Source: VRUE01 sp035605695
GTDB taxonomy: Bacteria > Actinomycetota > Thermoleophilia > Solirubrobacterales > 70-9
Reading direction: 5' to 3'
NCBI GenBank assembly: GCA_035605695.1
Contig: DATNGZ010000017.1
Location: forward strand, 1-64,000
Length of the DNA: 64,000 nucleotides
In this document: one piece after another, positions 43,400 through 52,839 of the stretch
Position numbering within the stretch: position 1 is the first letter of the stretch
Layout: each line of letters begins with the position of its first letter
Translations under genes and position numbers: made by a program
Notes under the pieces: model-generated
The model's input: only the letters and a program-made list of their open reading frames with translations
The model's database searches: none
What the model was told of the DNA's origin: nothing

Positions 43400-44081
43400 G
43401 TGCAGGGCTCCTTTGGGTTCGTTTGGGGGTCGACGCCTCCTCGGCCGCGGCGCGCGGAGGCGCCTCTTTCCTGGCCGGGCGCGAAGTCTCTTGGTCTTCC
43501 TTTACGGGCGCATCCTTGGCCCGCCGGCGTTTGGCGGCCGGGCGTGTTTCGCGCGGCGCTCGCTCCTCGCGTGATGCGGGGCGCTCCGCTCGTGATTCGC
43601 GCCGGCCCTCGCCCTTCGGCTTGCCCTGTCGGGGCCGCCCTGCCAGCGCGTCTTCGCAGTAGGGACACATCGCCCAGTGCGGGGCGACCGGCTTGCTGCA
43701 GCTCGGGCATGGGTCCTTGAGCCGGTGCTGGCATTTCGGGCAGCGCAGGTAGCTCTTCTCGACGGGGAATTCGCAATTGGGGCACGAGGCCTCGGTCAGC
43801 TGGCGCACCTTCAGCTCCGCCGCGCGGATCTCTAGCTCGCGTTCGTGGGCGTCCTCGAGGAACTCGGGCGGGCGCACGATCGCGTAGACCGCTGTGCCGA
43901 TGTAGGGGAAGAAAGAGCCGATCGTCGCGCAGGCGACCAAGAAGGGGTCGGCAATGCGGCGCTTGGCGTCGAAGTATGTGTAGACGATCAGGGCAAGCCA
44001 AACGACAACGATCATCAAGATGAAGAGGGTTGCGGCCAAATTGAGGCCGTCGTTGCTGATTCCGAAGATCGCTAGTGCCAT
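43368..44081 (-). CDS. Membrane protein with zinc-ribbon motifs
   Basis: 237 residues. Two hydrophobic segments (AATLFILMIVVVWLALIVYT, ~16-35; CATIGSFFPYIGTAVYAIVR, ~49-68), then two zinc-ribbon pairs CPNCEFPVEKSYLRCPKC and CPSCSKPVAPHWAMCPYC (~98-143), and an Arg/Glu/Lys-rich disordered tail of ~85 residues. Function unknown; adjacent to ndk and folC. Confidence 0.8.
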   Translation of the reverse strand: MALAIFGISNDGLNLAATLFILMIVVVWLALIVYTYFDAKRRIADPFLVACATIGSFFPYIGTAVYAIVRPPEFLEDAHERELEIRAAELKVRQLTEASCPNCEFPVEKSYLRCPKCQHRLKDPCPSCSKPVAPHWAMCPYCEDALAGRPRQGKPKGEGRRESRAERPASREERAPRETRPAAKRRRAKDAPVKEDQETSRPARKEAPPRAAAEEASTPKRTQRSPAREPDADPRKA

Positions 44082-44149
44082 GGCTGGGCCGCCGGGAGAC
44101 GGGAGGCGGGCAGTCTACTTCGCCGCCGGGCTCGCGAACCCTCGCAGCG

Positions 44150-44181
44150 GAGATTGACCCCACCCCAGTGTGGTCAATCTC
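44150..44181. terminator. Inverted repeat after the 42-aa membrane gene
   Basis: GAGATTGACC (44,150-44,159) and GGTCAATCTC (44,172-44,181) form a perfect ten-base-pair stem 19 bases past the stop of the small gene. No T run follows, so it may slow rather than stop polymerase. Confidence 0.6.
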
Positions 44182-44199
44182 GGATGCGCGCGCGCTGGA

Positions 44200-44328
44200 T
44201 CAGAGGAACAGCGACCCGAAGAGGTAGCCGATGCCGAAGAAGACCAGGATCACGGCGGCGACGACGCCGGCGACCAGCGCCATCATCGAGAGCAGTTCCG
44301 AGCTGGCGCTTTTAGTGGCGGTTTCCAT
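44200..44328 (-). CDS. Small single-pass membrane protein, 42 aa
   Basis: METATKSASSELLSMMALVA at the start, then one transmembrane segment (GVVAAVILVFFGIGYLFG) ending in a hydrophobic tail. Overlaps the folC stop by 17 bases, so it is likely translated with folC. No family recognised. Confidence 0.7.
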   Translation of the reverse strand: METATKSASSELLSMMALVAGVVAAVILVFFGIGYLFGSLFL

Positions 44329-45586
44329 TGGCCGAATCCTCGCACAGGGAGAGGGCGGCACGGGCGGGCGCCAGCACGTAGTGGGAGCCCGTAATGAGAA
44401 GGATGCCCCCAGGTAGCTCCGAGGCGAGCTGGCGGCCCCGCCCCACCGCCGCCTTGAAATCCGGCTCCTGCTCGGCCGCCAGGCCGGCCTCTTCGCAGGC
44501 AGCGGCGAGTTTGGCGGCGCTGTGGGAACCCGCCCCGGGGAGCCCGCGAGCTTCTAGCGCCCCTGGCTGCAGCTCGGTGCAGACAGCCCGATCCAGCGCC
44601 GGCGCCAGGGCGCGGACCATTGCCGCCGCGTCCTTGTCGCCGAGCGCGGCGAGGCAGGCGACGACGGGGCGACCGGCCGCGACTTCGCTCAGGCCCTCGG
44701 CAAGCGCGGCGGCGCCGTCGGGGTTGTGCGCGGCGTCAAGGTAGACCGGCGGCTCCTCGGCGATGCGCTCCAGTCGGCCAGGAACGGTCAGGGTCTCCCC
44801 CACTGCGGCGACGCGGAGGGGGTCGAGCTCGCCGAGGAAAGCCTCCGCCGCGGCGCGGGCAAGGGCGAAGTTACGGCGCTGGAAGCGGCCCGCGGCGCGC
44901 AGCTCGATCTCGCCGGGGTCCTCGGGAGCGACGATCAGCTTTGCGCCCCGCTCAGCGGCGCTCCGCTGGGCAAGCTCGGCGACCTCGGCGCTGACCCGGC
45001 CGAGGACCAGGGTCGTGTGGTCGCGCAGGACGGCCAGCTTCTCGGCGGCGATCTCAAGCTCGGTCTCGCCCAACCACTCGGTGTGGTCGAGCCCGATCGA
45101 GGTCAGCACCGTGACCCGCGAGGGGATCGTGTTGGTCGCGTCGAGCCTGCCACCCAGGCCGGCCTCGACCGCGGCGACCTTGACCCGTGCGGCGGCGAAG
45201 GCAACGAATGCAGCGGCGGTCGCGAGCTCGAACTGGGTCACCGCCTCACCCTCCTCCAGGCTACGGTTGACCGTCTCGGCGGCCTGTGCGGTGCGCTCAA
45301 CCGCGGCGGCGAACTCGTCGACGCGGATCTCCTCGCCACCGATCAAGACGCGTTCGGACCAGCGCAGTGGGTGGGGCGAGATACAGGCACCGGTGCTGAG
45401 GCCATGCGCCTCGAGTAGCGCCGCGACCATCCGCGTCACCGAGGACTTGCCGTTGGTGCCGACGACGTGGATCGAGGCGAAGCGGTGCTGCGGCATCCCC
45501 AGCGCCGTGCTGAGCTTGTGCATCCGTTCCAGGCCGAGCTTCCAGCCGACCGGCTCCAGCGAGTCCAGGTATGCCTGCGGGTCTAT
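44312..45586 (-). CDS. folC: Folylpolyglutamate synthase/dihydrofolate synthase (candidate ATA start)
   Basis: 424 residues if it begins at the ATA at 45,586, which overlaps the valS stop as ATAG and lies eight bases after GAGGAG. The N-terminus then reads MDPQAYLDSLEPVGWKLGLE, as expected for the family. The first ATG, at 45,523, would remove 21 conserved residues. P-loop IHVVGTNGKSSVTRM (~36), LTSIGLDHTEWLGET and the Mur-ligase C-terminal domain follow. Adds glutamate to folates. Full identity is secure even if the start is not. Confidence 0.92.
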   Translation of the reverse strand: MDPQAYLDSLEPVGWKLGLERMHKLSTALGMPQHRFASIHVVGTNGKSSVTRMVAALLEAHGLSTGACISPHPLRWSERVLIGGEEIRVDEFAAAVERTAQAAETVNRSLEEGEAVTQFELATAAAFVAFAAARVKVAAVEAGLGGRLDATNTIPSRVTVLTSIGLDHTEWLGETELEIAAEKLAVLRDHTTLVLGRVSAEVAELAQRSAAERGAKLIVAPEDPGEIELRAAGRFQRRNFALARAAAEAFLGELDPLRVAAVGETLTVPGRLERIAEEPPVYLDAAHNPDGAAALAEGLSEVAAGRPVVACLAALGDKDAAAMVRALAPALDRAVCTELQPGALEARGLPGAGSHSAAKLAAACEEAGLAAEQEPDFKAAVGRGRQLASELPGGILLITGSHYVLAPARAALSLCEDSANGNRH

Positions 45587-48189
45587 TCGGCGAGCTCCTC
45601 GAGCTCGGCCCGGTGGCGCTCGAGCTTGGCCCGCTCCTCCTCGACCAGCTCGGCCGGCGCCCTGGCGACGAACTTCTCGTTGGCGAGCTTGCCCTCGGCG
45701 CGGGAAACCTCGGAGCGCAGCTCCTCGCGGCGCTTCTCGAGCCGTGCGGCGACGGCCGCAGCATCGATCTCGGCCGAGGCAAGCACCTTGACCGGGCCGA
45801 CCGCGGCAATCGGGTCTCCACCGTCCTCACTGAACTCAAAGCGAGCGAGGCGGCCGACGAACTCCGGCGGCTGTTCGCCCTCGACCCGTCCCGAGAGCTT
45901 GCTGGCGGCGGGCGCCTCGACCATCTCGCGCCAAGTGCGCAGGCGGCGGGTGAGCTCGATTCCGCGCTCGACCTCTGCCTCGGCCTCGGGATCAAAGAGC
46001 GACTCGTCGGCCCGCGGGAAGGCGTGGACCGCGAGGTGCCCCTTGCTGGAGGGGTGGTAGGACCAGACCTCCTCGCTGACGAACGGCATAATCGGGTGCA
46101 GCAGGGCGAGGGTGCGCTCCAGCACCCAAAGCAGGTGGGCCGAGACCTCGGCCTCTCCGTCGTAGAGACGCGGCTTGGCGATCTCCAGATACCAGTCGCA
46201 GAGCTCCGACCAGAAGAAGGCGTAGGCCTCCTGGGCGGCGTGGGCGAAGTCGTAGCCGTCGAGCTTCTCGGTAACCGAGGCGATAGTCCGCTCCAGCCGA
46301 GAGAGAATCCAGCGGTCCTCGATCTGAGCCGGCCGACGGGACGATTTCGTGTCATATAGGGACGTTTCAGTCCCGTCGGCGGGGGTTTCGGCGACGTTGA
46401 GCAGGATCAGGCGGCTCGCGTTCCAGAGCTTGTTGGCCAAGTCGCGGCCCTGCTGGACCTTGGCGTCTGAGTAGCGCACGTCCTGGGTCGAGGACATCGC
46501 CAGCAGGCCAAAGCGCAACGCGTCGGCGCCGTGGACGTCGATCTCGTCGAGCGGGTCGATCCCGGTGCCGAGGCTCTTCGACATCCGCCGCCCGTCGCGG
46601 GCCTGGATCACCGAGTGCACGTAGACGTCCTTAAAGGGGACGTCGCCGGCAAACTCGAGCCCGGTCATGATCATCCGCGCCACCCAGAGGAAGAGGATCT
46701 CGCGCGCCGTGGTGAGGAAGCTGGTCGGGTAGAAGGCGCGCAGCTCGGGTGTGTCGTCGGGCCAGCCGAGGGTGGCAAAGGGCCAGATCGCCGAGCTGAA
46801 CCAGGTGTCGAGCACGTCCTCCTCCTGGCGCAGTTCACCGCCGCAGGCGCCGCAGCGCTCCGGCGCCGCTTCCGGGTCCTCAGCGACAAATACCTCTTCG
46901 CAGGGATCGCAGTACCAGACCGGGATCCGGTGCCCCCACCAGAGCTGGCGCGAGATGCACCAGGGCCGGATCTCCTTCATCCATTCGAGGTAGACGCGCT
47001 TCCATTGCTCCGGCGCGATTCGCACCCCGTCGCTTTCAACCGCCTCGATCGCCGGCGCCGCCAGCTCGTCCATGCGGCAGAACCACTGCAGTGAGATCAG
47101 CGGCTCGATCCGCTCTCCGGAGCGGTGCGAGAAGGGGACCGAGTGGGCGTAGGGCTCCTCGGCGCTGAGGACACCCTCCTCGCGCAGAGCCGCCACCACT
47201 GCCTCCTGAGCCTCGGCGACGGTCATCCCGGCGAAGCGCTCCCCGGCCTCGGTGCTGAGGCGCCCGTCGGGCCCAATCGCGACGATCTCCTCGAGGCCAT
47301 GCTTGCGGCCGATCTCGAAGTCGTTGGGGTCGTGGCCGGGGGTGATCTTCAGAGCCCCGGTGCCGAACTCGGGATCGACGTGCTCGTCGGCGATGATCGG
47401 CAGGCGGCGGCCGACCAGGGGCAGGATGCAGAACTGCCCGACCAGGTCGCCGTAGCGCTCGTCGCTGGGATTGACTGCGACGGCGGTGTCGGCCAGCATC
47501 GTCTCCGGGCGCACGGTGGCGACGGTCAGGACGCGATCGGAGTCCTCGACCGGGTAGTCGATCGAGTAGAGGGTGTCCTCGACCTCGCGGTTCTCGACCT
47601 CAAGGTCGGAGATCGCCGAGTGCGAGCCGGGGTCCCAGTTGACCATGTAGTTGTCGCGGTAGATGTAGCCCTTGTCGAAGAGCTGCTTGAAGACGCGGTA
47701 GACGGCCTTCACGTATCCGTCGTCGAGGGTGAAGCGCTCGCGCTCGTAGTCGCAGGAAGCGCCGAGACGCTTGTACTGCTCGACGATTCGCGAGCCGTAC
47801 TCCTGCTTCCAGTCCCAGACCCGCTTGACGAACTCCTCGCGGCCAAGGTCGTGGCGCGAGACCCCTTCGGCCCGCAACATTTTCTCGACCACCGACTGCG
47901 TCGCAATCCCGGCGTGGTCCGTGCCAAGGATCCAAAGCGAGTTGCGCCCCCGCATCCGGTTCATCCGCACCAGCGCATCCTGCATCGACCCATTCAGCGC
48001 ATGCCCCATATGCAGCGCCCCGGTCACGTTAGGCGGCGGGATCGCAACCGAAAAATTCTCCTTCGGCGTTCCCTCTGCGTCCGGATGGAAATACCCCGCC
48101 TCAAGCCATTCAGCAAAGATCCGACCCTCAACCTCAGTCGGGTCGAAACGGGTTATTCCCTCAAGCTTCTCGCGCCGGTCAGCGTCCAC
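45583..48189 (-). CDS. valS: Valine-tRNA ligase
   Basis: 868 residues. Class I signature PPNVTGALHMGHALNGSMQD (HIGH as HMGH, ~50), CP1 editing domain, metal-like knuckle (YCDPCEEVF...CGACGGELR), ARDGRRMSKSLGTGIDPLDE (KMSKS as RMSKS, ~530) and a C-terminal coiled coil rich in Glu/Arg. Charges tRNA-Val. Flanked upstream by hairpin D2. Confidence 0.97.
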   Translation of the reverse strand: MDADRREKLEGITRFDPTEVEGRIFAEWLEAGYFHPDAEGTPKENFSVAIPPPNVTGALHMGHALNGSMQDALVRMNRMRGRNSLWILGTDHAGIATQSVVEKMLRAEGVSRHDLGREEFVKRVWDWKQEYGSRIVEQYKRLGASCDYERERFTLDDGYVKAVYRVFKQLFDKGYIYRDNYMVNWDPGSHSAISDLEVENREVEDTLYSIDYPVEDSDRVLTVATVRPETMLADTAVAVNPSDERYGDLVGQFCILPLVGRRLPIIADEHVDPEFGTGALKITPGHDPNDFEIGRKHGLEEIVAIGPDGRLSTEAGERFAGMTVAEAQEAVVAALREEGVLSAEEPYAHSVPFSHRSGERIEPLISLQWFCRMDELAAPAIEAVESDGVRIAPEQWKRVYLEWMKEIRPWCISRQLWWGHRIPVWYCDPCEEVFVAEDPEAAPERCGACGGELRQEEDVLDTWFSSAIWPFATLGWPDDTPELRAFYPTSFLTTAREILFLWVARMIMTGLEFAGDVPFKDVYVHSVIQARDGRRMSKSLGTGIDPLDEIDVHGADALRFGLLAMSSTQDVRYSDAKVQQGRDLANKLWNASRLILLNVAETPADGTETSLYDTKSSRRPAQIEDRWILSRLERTIASVTEKLDGYDFAHAAQEAYAFFWSELCDWYLEIAKPRLYDGEAEVSAHLLWVLERTLALLHPIMPFVSEEVWSYHPSSKGHLAVHAFPRADESLFDPEAEAEVERGIELTRRLRTWREMVEAPAASKLSGRVEGEQPPEFVGRLARFEFSEDGGDPIAAVGPVKVLASAEIDAAAVAARLEKRREELRSEVSRAEGKLANEKFVARAPAELVEEERAKLERHRAELEELAE

Positions 48190-48259
48190 GCGCCGAGTCT
48201 AGATAGATGCCACCCAAGCCGGCCTCAAAGCTGAGGCCCAAGAGGACACCGCGTGTCGC

Positions 48260-48364
48260 GGAGGGGTCGGGTGCCCCTCTCGCAGAAGCTCAGAGACCAC
48301 GCTCCGAAGCTTCGAGCGGACCTGCTGCGCAACGGCTTCTGAGTGAGGGGCACCCGACCCCTCC
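48260..48364. repeat. Long palindrome D2 between clpX and valS
   Basis: Perfect 20-bp arms (48,260-48,279 and 48,345-48,364) around 65 bases containing nested AGAAGC/GCTTCT and GCTCCGAAGCTTCGAGC hairpins. Ends six bases before the clpX stop codon at 48,370, so it lies where the clpX transcript should end. Confidence 0.88.
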
Positions 48365-48369
48365 CTCCA

Positions 48370-49659
<1,290 letters not shown>

Positions 49660-49804
49660 CGGAATCCCCTCCTTAGGGGCAATGGTTGCCTACCGGCTCG
49701 CGCCCCAAAGCTTAGAGGGAGGTGCAAGCCGGCTCTGTCAGTGCGGTCGTTTACTGCGCCGAGGAGGCGGTCCCTCCCCGTGACTGGGAACATCCAGGCC
49801 AGGC

Positions 49805-50248
49805 ATGCGAATCGAAGCGGTCAGCGAGGAGCAGTTCGAGCGGCTGCTGCCGCTGATTGCCGCCTACCAGCGCTTCTACGAAGCGGAGACGATCGACGAG
49901 GAGCGCAACCGCGCTTTCTTCTCCCGCTTCATCGCCCCCAGCGAGGACGGGATGCTGCTCGGCGCCTGGCGCGGGGACAAGCTGGCCGGCTACGCCTGTC
50001 TCTACTGGAGCTTCACCTCGACCGTCCCGGCCGAGACAGTGCTGATGAACGACCTCTTCGTCGAGCCGGCGACCCGTAATCAGGGCATCGGCCGCGCCCT
50101 GATCGAGGCGAGCGCCACCGTAGCCCGCGAGCGCGGCGCCCAGCGCCTCGAATGGGCCACCGCCCCCGACAACAAGACCGCCCAGCGCCTCTACGACGCA
50201 ACCGGCGCCGAGCGCAGCATCTGGATTGAGTACGAGCTGGGGCTCTAG
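49805..50248 (+). CDS. GNAT-family N-acetyltransferase
   Basis: 147 residues. MNDLFVEPATRNQGIGRALI (acetyl-CoA motif A, ~80-99) and a C-terminal WATAPDNKTAQRLYDATGAE. Substrate unknown. Starts opposite and upstream of clpX in a divergent region. Confidence 0.85.
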   Translation: MRIEAVSEEQFERLLPLIAAYQRFYEAETIDEERNRAFFSRFIAPSEDGMLLGAWRGDKLAGYACLYWSFTSTVPAETVLMNDLFVEPATRNQGIGRALIEASATVARERGAQRLEWATAPDNKTAQRLYDATGAERSIWIEYELGL

Positions 50249-50292
50249 GAGTCGCGCCCTCGTCTCCGCAGACAATTACCTTCGATCAGACC

Positions 50293-50343
50293 TTGACATA
50301 AACTTAGAGGTAGCTATAAATTTAGCTTTAGTCCTAAATTTAG
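50293..50343 (+). promoter_or_regulatory. Near-consensus sigma-70 promoter with palindromic operator
   Basis: TTGACA (50,293) and TATAAA (50,315) are 16 bases apart. Overlapping and just after the -10 are TAAATTTAG (50,317) and the perfect palindrome CTAAATTTAG (50,334-50,343), in a strikingly AT-rich stretch. This looks like a strong, repressible promoter for the ATPase gene. Confidence 0.85.
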
Positions 50344-50355
50344 GAGATGAGCTAA

Positions 50356-51564
50356 ATGAGTGTTGATCCGGCGGAGCCTTTTACAAATCCCTTTCGCCCC
50401 GGCGCGGGACATCGCCCTCCCTACTTGGCAGGACGGGCGCCTGAGCAGGGGGAGTTCGAGAAACTACTAGACCAGGACGTCATCCTCGAGAACCCGCTGC
50501 TCACTGGATTGCGGGGCGTGGGCAAGACTGTCCTGCTGGAAACCTTCAAGCCCCTTGCAATGCAGCGCGGGTGGATCTGGGTCGGAACTGACCTCTCGGA
50601 GTCAGCGAGCGTAAGCGAAGAGGCACTTGCCATCCGACTCTTGGCTGACCTGTCGGTCGCAACTTCCACCCTGGTGGTGGAAGAGGCGGCAGTTCCCGGA
50701 TTTGCCGGAGGAAAGGAAGACGTCTACCTTGACTTTCAGGCTTTGACCGGCATCTACAACTCGACACCCGGCCTGGTAGAGGACAAGCTGAAGGCAGTCC
50801 TGGAGATCGCCGCAAAGGTGATAGCAAGGGAGGGAAGCCGCGGGGTGGTCTTTGCCTATGACGAGGCCCAAAACCTTGCCGACTCGGCAAAGCAGAACGA
50901 GTTTCCCCTTTCCCTGCTGCTCGATGTCTTTCAGTCGATCCAGCGAAAGGAGATCCCCTTCATGCTGGCGCTGACCGGGCTTCCAACGCTGTTTCCAAAG
51001 CTCGTCGAGGCACGCACATTCGCGGAGCGGATGTTTCGCGTGATCGTTCTGGACAAGCTGAATGAGAAAGCCAGTCGAGAGGCAATCATCAAGCCGATTG
51101 AGGACACGCACTGCCCTGTTCAATTTGCCGATGAGTCGGTAGCGATGATCGCGAGTCATTCGGGGGGATACCCCTACTTCATTCAGTTCATATGCCGAGA
51201 AGTCTTTGACGCCTTCTTGCTACTGCAAAGGCAACAAGCGCCGACTCCGTATTCCGTTCCGTTGGACGCCATCACACTGAAGCTCGACTCTGACTTTTTC
51301 GCGGGACGATGGGCGCGAGCGACAGACCGACAGCGCGATCTGCTGTGGGCAATCGCAACGCTGGATAGACCGGACGACGAGTTCACCGTGCAGGAAGTTG
51401 TCAAAGCGTCGAAAGGGCTCGACAAGCCTTTTACGAGCAGCCACGTAAACCAGATGCTTGTGAGCCTGTGCGGCGCCGGCCTGATCTACAAGAACCGCTT
51501 CGGCAAGTACTCATTCGCCGTCCCACTTTTTGATCGCTTCATCCTGAGGCAGGCTCAGTTGTAG
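50356..51564 (+). CDS. AAA+/STAND-like ATPase with C-terminal winged helix
   Basis: 402 residues. Walker A TGLRGVGKTVLLETF (~51), Walker B GVVFAYDEAQNLA (~165), sensor-like FMLALTGLPTL and a C-terminal winged-helix region (FTSSHVNQMLVSLCGAGLIY, ~360). It is less GC-rich than its neighbours and preceded by an AT-rich promoter with palindromic sites, which suggests horizontal gain. The architecture recalls Orc1/Cdc6-like and NTPase-HTH proteins of mobile elements; no partner gene is beside it. It ends overlapping the convergent M23 gene by 10 bases. Confidence 0.85.
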   Translation: MSVDPAEPFTNPFRPGAGHRPPYLAGRAPEQGEFEKLLDQDVILENPLLTGLRGVGKTVLLETFKPLAMQRGWIWVGTDLSESASVSEEALAIRLLADLSVATSTLVVEEAAVPGFAGGKEDVYLDFQALTGIYNSTPGLVEDKLKAVLEIAAKVIAREGSRGVVFAYDEAQNLADSAKQNEFPLSLLLDVFQSIQRKEIPFMLALTGLPTLFPKLVEARTFAERMFRVIVLDKLNEKASREAIIKPIEDTHCPVQFADESVAMIASHSGGYPYFIQFICREVFDAFLLLQRQQAPTPYSVPLDAITLKLDSDFFAGRWARATDRQRDLLWAIATLDRPDDEFTVQEVVKASKGLDKPFTSSHVNQMLVSLCGAGLIYKNRFGKYSFAVPLFDRFILRQAQL

Positions 51565-52130
51565 GCGTCCCAACGCCGAAGTGAGGGCTCGGGGTCTATC
51601 GGCTGACCGTGGACGTGGATCTCGAAGTGGAGGTGACAGCCGATCGTGATCGCGTTGCCGGTCTCCCCCACGGCGCCGACCCGCTCGCCGGTCCAGACCC
51701 GGTCGCCCCTGCGGACCAGGGCCGGCCGGGGCATGTGGGCGTAGAAGTAGCTGCGATCCTCGCCTTCGCCGTGGATCAGCAGGTAGTTGCCGTAGAGGAC
51801 CGGGTCGTAGCCGCTGCGCAGCACACGGCCGCCCCGAACCGCGACCAGCGGCGTGTTGCAGGCGGCAACAATGTCAAAGCCCTCATGAGTCCGCCCACCA
51901 CTGCGCGACGCACCGAATTCACCGATGTAGCCCCGCGTGCCGTGCGGGCCGGCGACCGGAAAGACGTGGCCGTAGTACACCGTGCCACCGCTGTGACCGG
52001 AGATCTGGGCCGAGGCGGATGCAACGCCAACGGCAAACACAGCCAGAGCCAAAAGGACCGTCCCGATAGGGGTGGAGCGTCTTGTACTTTTTGGGCGCTT
52101 AGCTTGAGGCGCCAGCAGGCCACTCTCCAT
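51555..52130 (-). CDS. Secreted M23-family peptidase
   Basis: 191 residues from the ATG at 52,130. Signal peptide (IGTVLLALAVFAVGVASASA, ~22-41) whose basic n-region (KRPKSTRRSTP) is encoded by repeat A4. Catalytic M23 domain: GRTHEGFDIVAACNTPLVAV (His/Asp metal ligands), HGEGEDRSYFYAHM, and GCHLHFEIHVHG with the HxH motif. Cleaves peptidoglycan peptides. A TTG at 52,052 would avoid the repeat but leave no n-region. Confidence 0.85.
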   Translation of the reverse strand: MESGLLAPQAKRPKSTRRSTPIGTVLLALAVFAVGVASASAQISGHSGGTVYYGHVFPVAGPHGTRGYIGEFGASRSGGRTHEGFDIVAACNTPLVAVRGGRVLRSGYDPVLYGNYLLIHGEGEDRSYFYAHMPRPALVRRGDRVWTGERVGAVGETGNAITIGCHLHFEIHVHGQPIDPEPSLRRWDAYN

Positions 52131-52166
52131 CCAAAAAGTTAAGCGGAACCCCTATCGGGACGGTCC
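52055..52166. repeat. Palindromic element A4
   Basis: Perfect 19-bp arms GGACCGTCCCGATAGGGGT (52,055-52,073) and its complement (52,148-52,166). The core reads GCGTCTTGTACTTTTTGGG ... CCAAAAAGTTAAGCGGA; compared with A1-A3 the CG next to the T run has become GG and the paired base on the other side has changed to CC, a compensatory pair. Confidence 0.92.
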
Positions 52167-52175
52167 CACCCCTCG

Positions 52176-52203
52176 ACGTTAAGCGGAACCCCTACCGGGA
52201 TGG
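52176..52203. repeat. Truncated right half of an A element
   Basis: GACGTTAAGCGGAACCCCTA followed by CCGGGATG repeats the right-hand end of A4 ten bases after it, with an arm of its own. No matching left half is seen; it looks like a remnant or a partial tandem copy. It lies 14 bases before the clpP stop codon. Confidence 0.7.
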
Positions 52204-52216
52204 GCGCGCTCGGCCC

Positions 52217-52801
52217 TTAGTGGTGTTCGATCACGCGGTCGACGAGGTTGTACTCCTTCGCCTCCTCCGCGCTCATGAAGTAGTCGCGATCGGTGTCGTT
52301 CGTGACCTTCTCGAAAGACTGGCCGGTGTGCTTGGCGAGGATCTCGTCAAGGCGTTTGCGGACGTCGATGATCTCCTTGGCGTGGATCTCGATGTCGGTC
52401 GCCTGCCCCTGGAAGCCAGAGGAGACCTGGTGGATGAGGATCTTCGAGTTGGGCAGCGACATCCGCTTGCCGGCGGCGCCGCCGGCAAGCAGCAGTGCCC
52501 CCATGCTCATCGCGATGCCGACGCAGATCGTCTGCACGTCGGGCTTGATGAACTGCATCGTGTCGTAGATCGCCAGGCCCGAGTAGACCGAGCCACCCGG
52601 CGAGTTGATGTAAAGGCTGATGTCCTTGTCGGGATCCTCGGACTCCAGGTGCAGGAGCTGGGCCACGATCAGGTTGGCGATGTCCTGGGTGACCTCGGTG
52701 CCGAGGAAGACGATCCGCTCGTTGAGCAGGCGCGAGTAGATGTCGAACGAGCGCTCGCCGCGCGAGGTCTGCTCGACAACCATTGGGACCAGAGGACTCA
52801 T
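52217..52801 (-). CDS. clpP: ATP-dependent Clp protease proteolytic subunit
   Basis: 194 residues. Catalytic Ser in VGIAMSMGALLLAGG (~98), His in ILIHQVSSGFQG (~123) and an Asp near 172. Forms the tetradecamer fed by ClpX. Separated from clpX by the M23, ATPase and GNAT genes rather than adjacent to it. Confidence 0.96.
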   Translation of the reverse strand: MSPLVPMVVEQTSRGERSFDIYSRLLNERIVFLGTEVTQDIANLIVAQLLHLESEDPDKDISLYINSPGGSVYSGLAIYDTMQFIKPDVQTICVGIAMSMGALLLAGGAAGKRMSLPNSKILIHQVSSGFQGQATDIEIHAKEIIDVRKRLDEILAKHTGQSFEKVTNDTDRDYFMSAEEAKEYNLVDRVIEHH

Positions 52802-52839
52802 GGGCGGGACTCTATAGAAGCGCCACGCCGGCCATGCCG

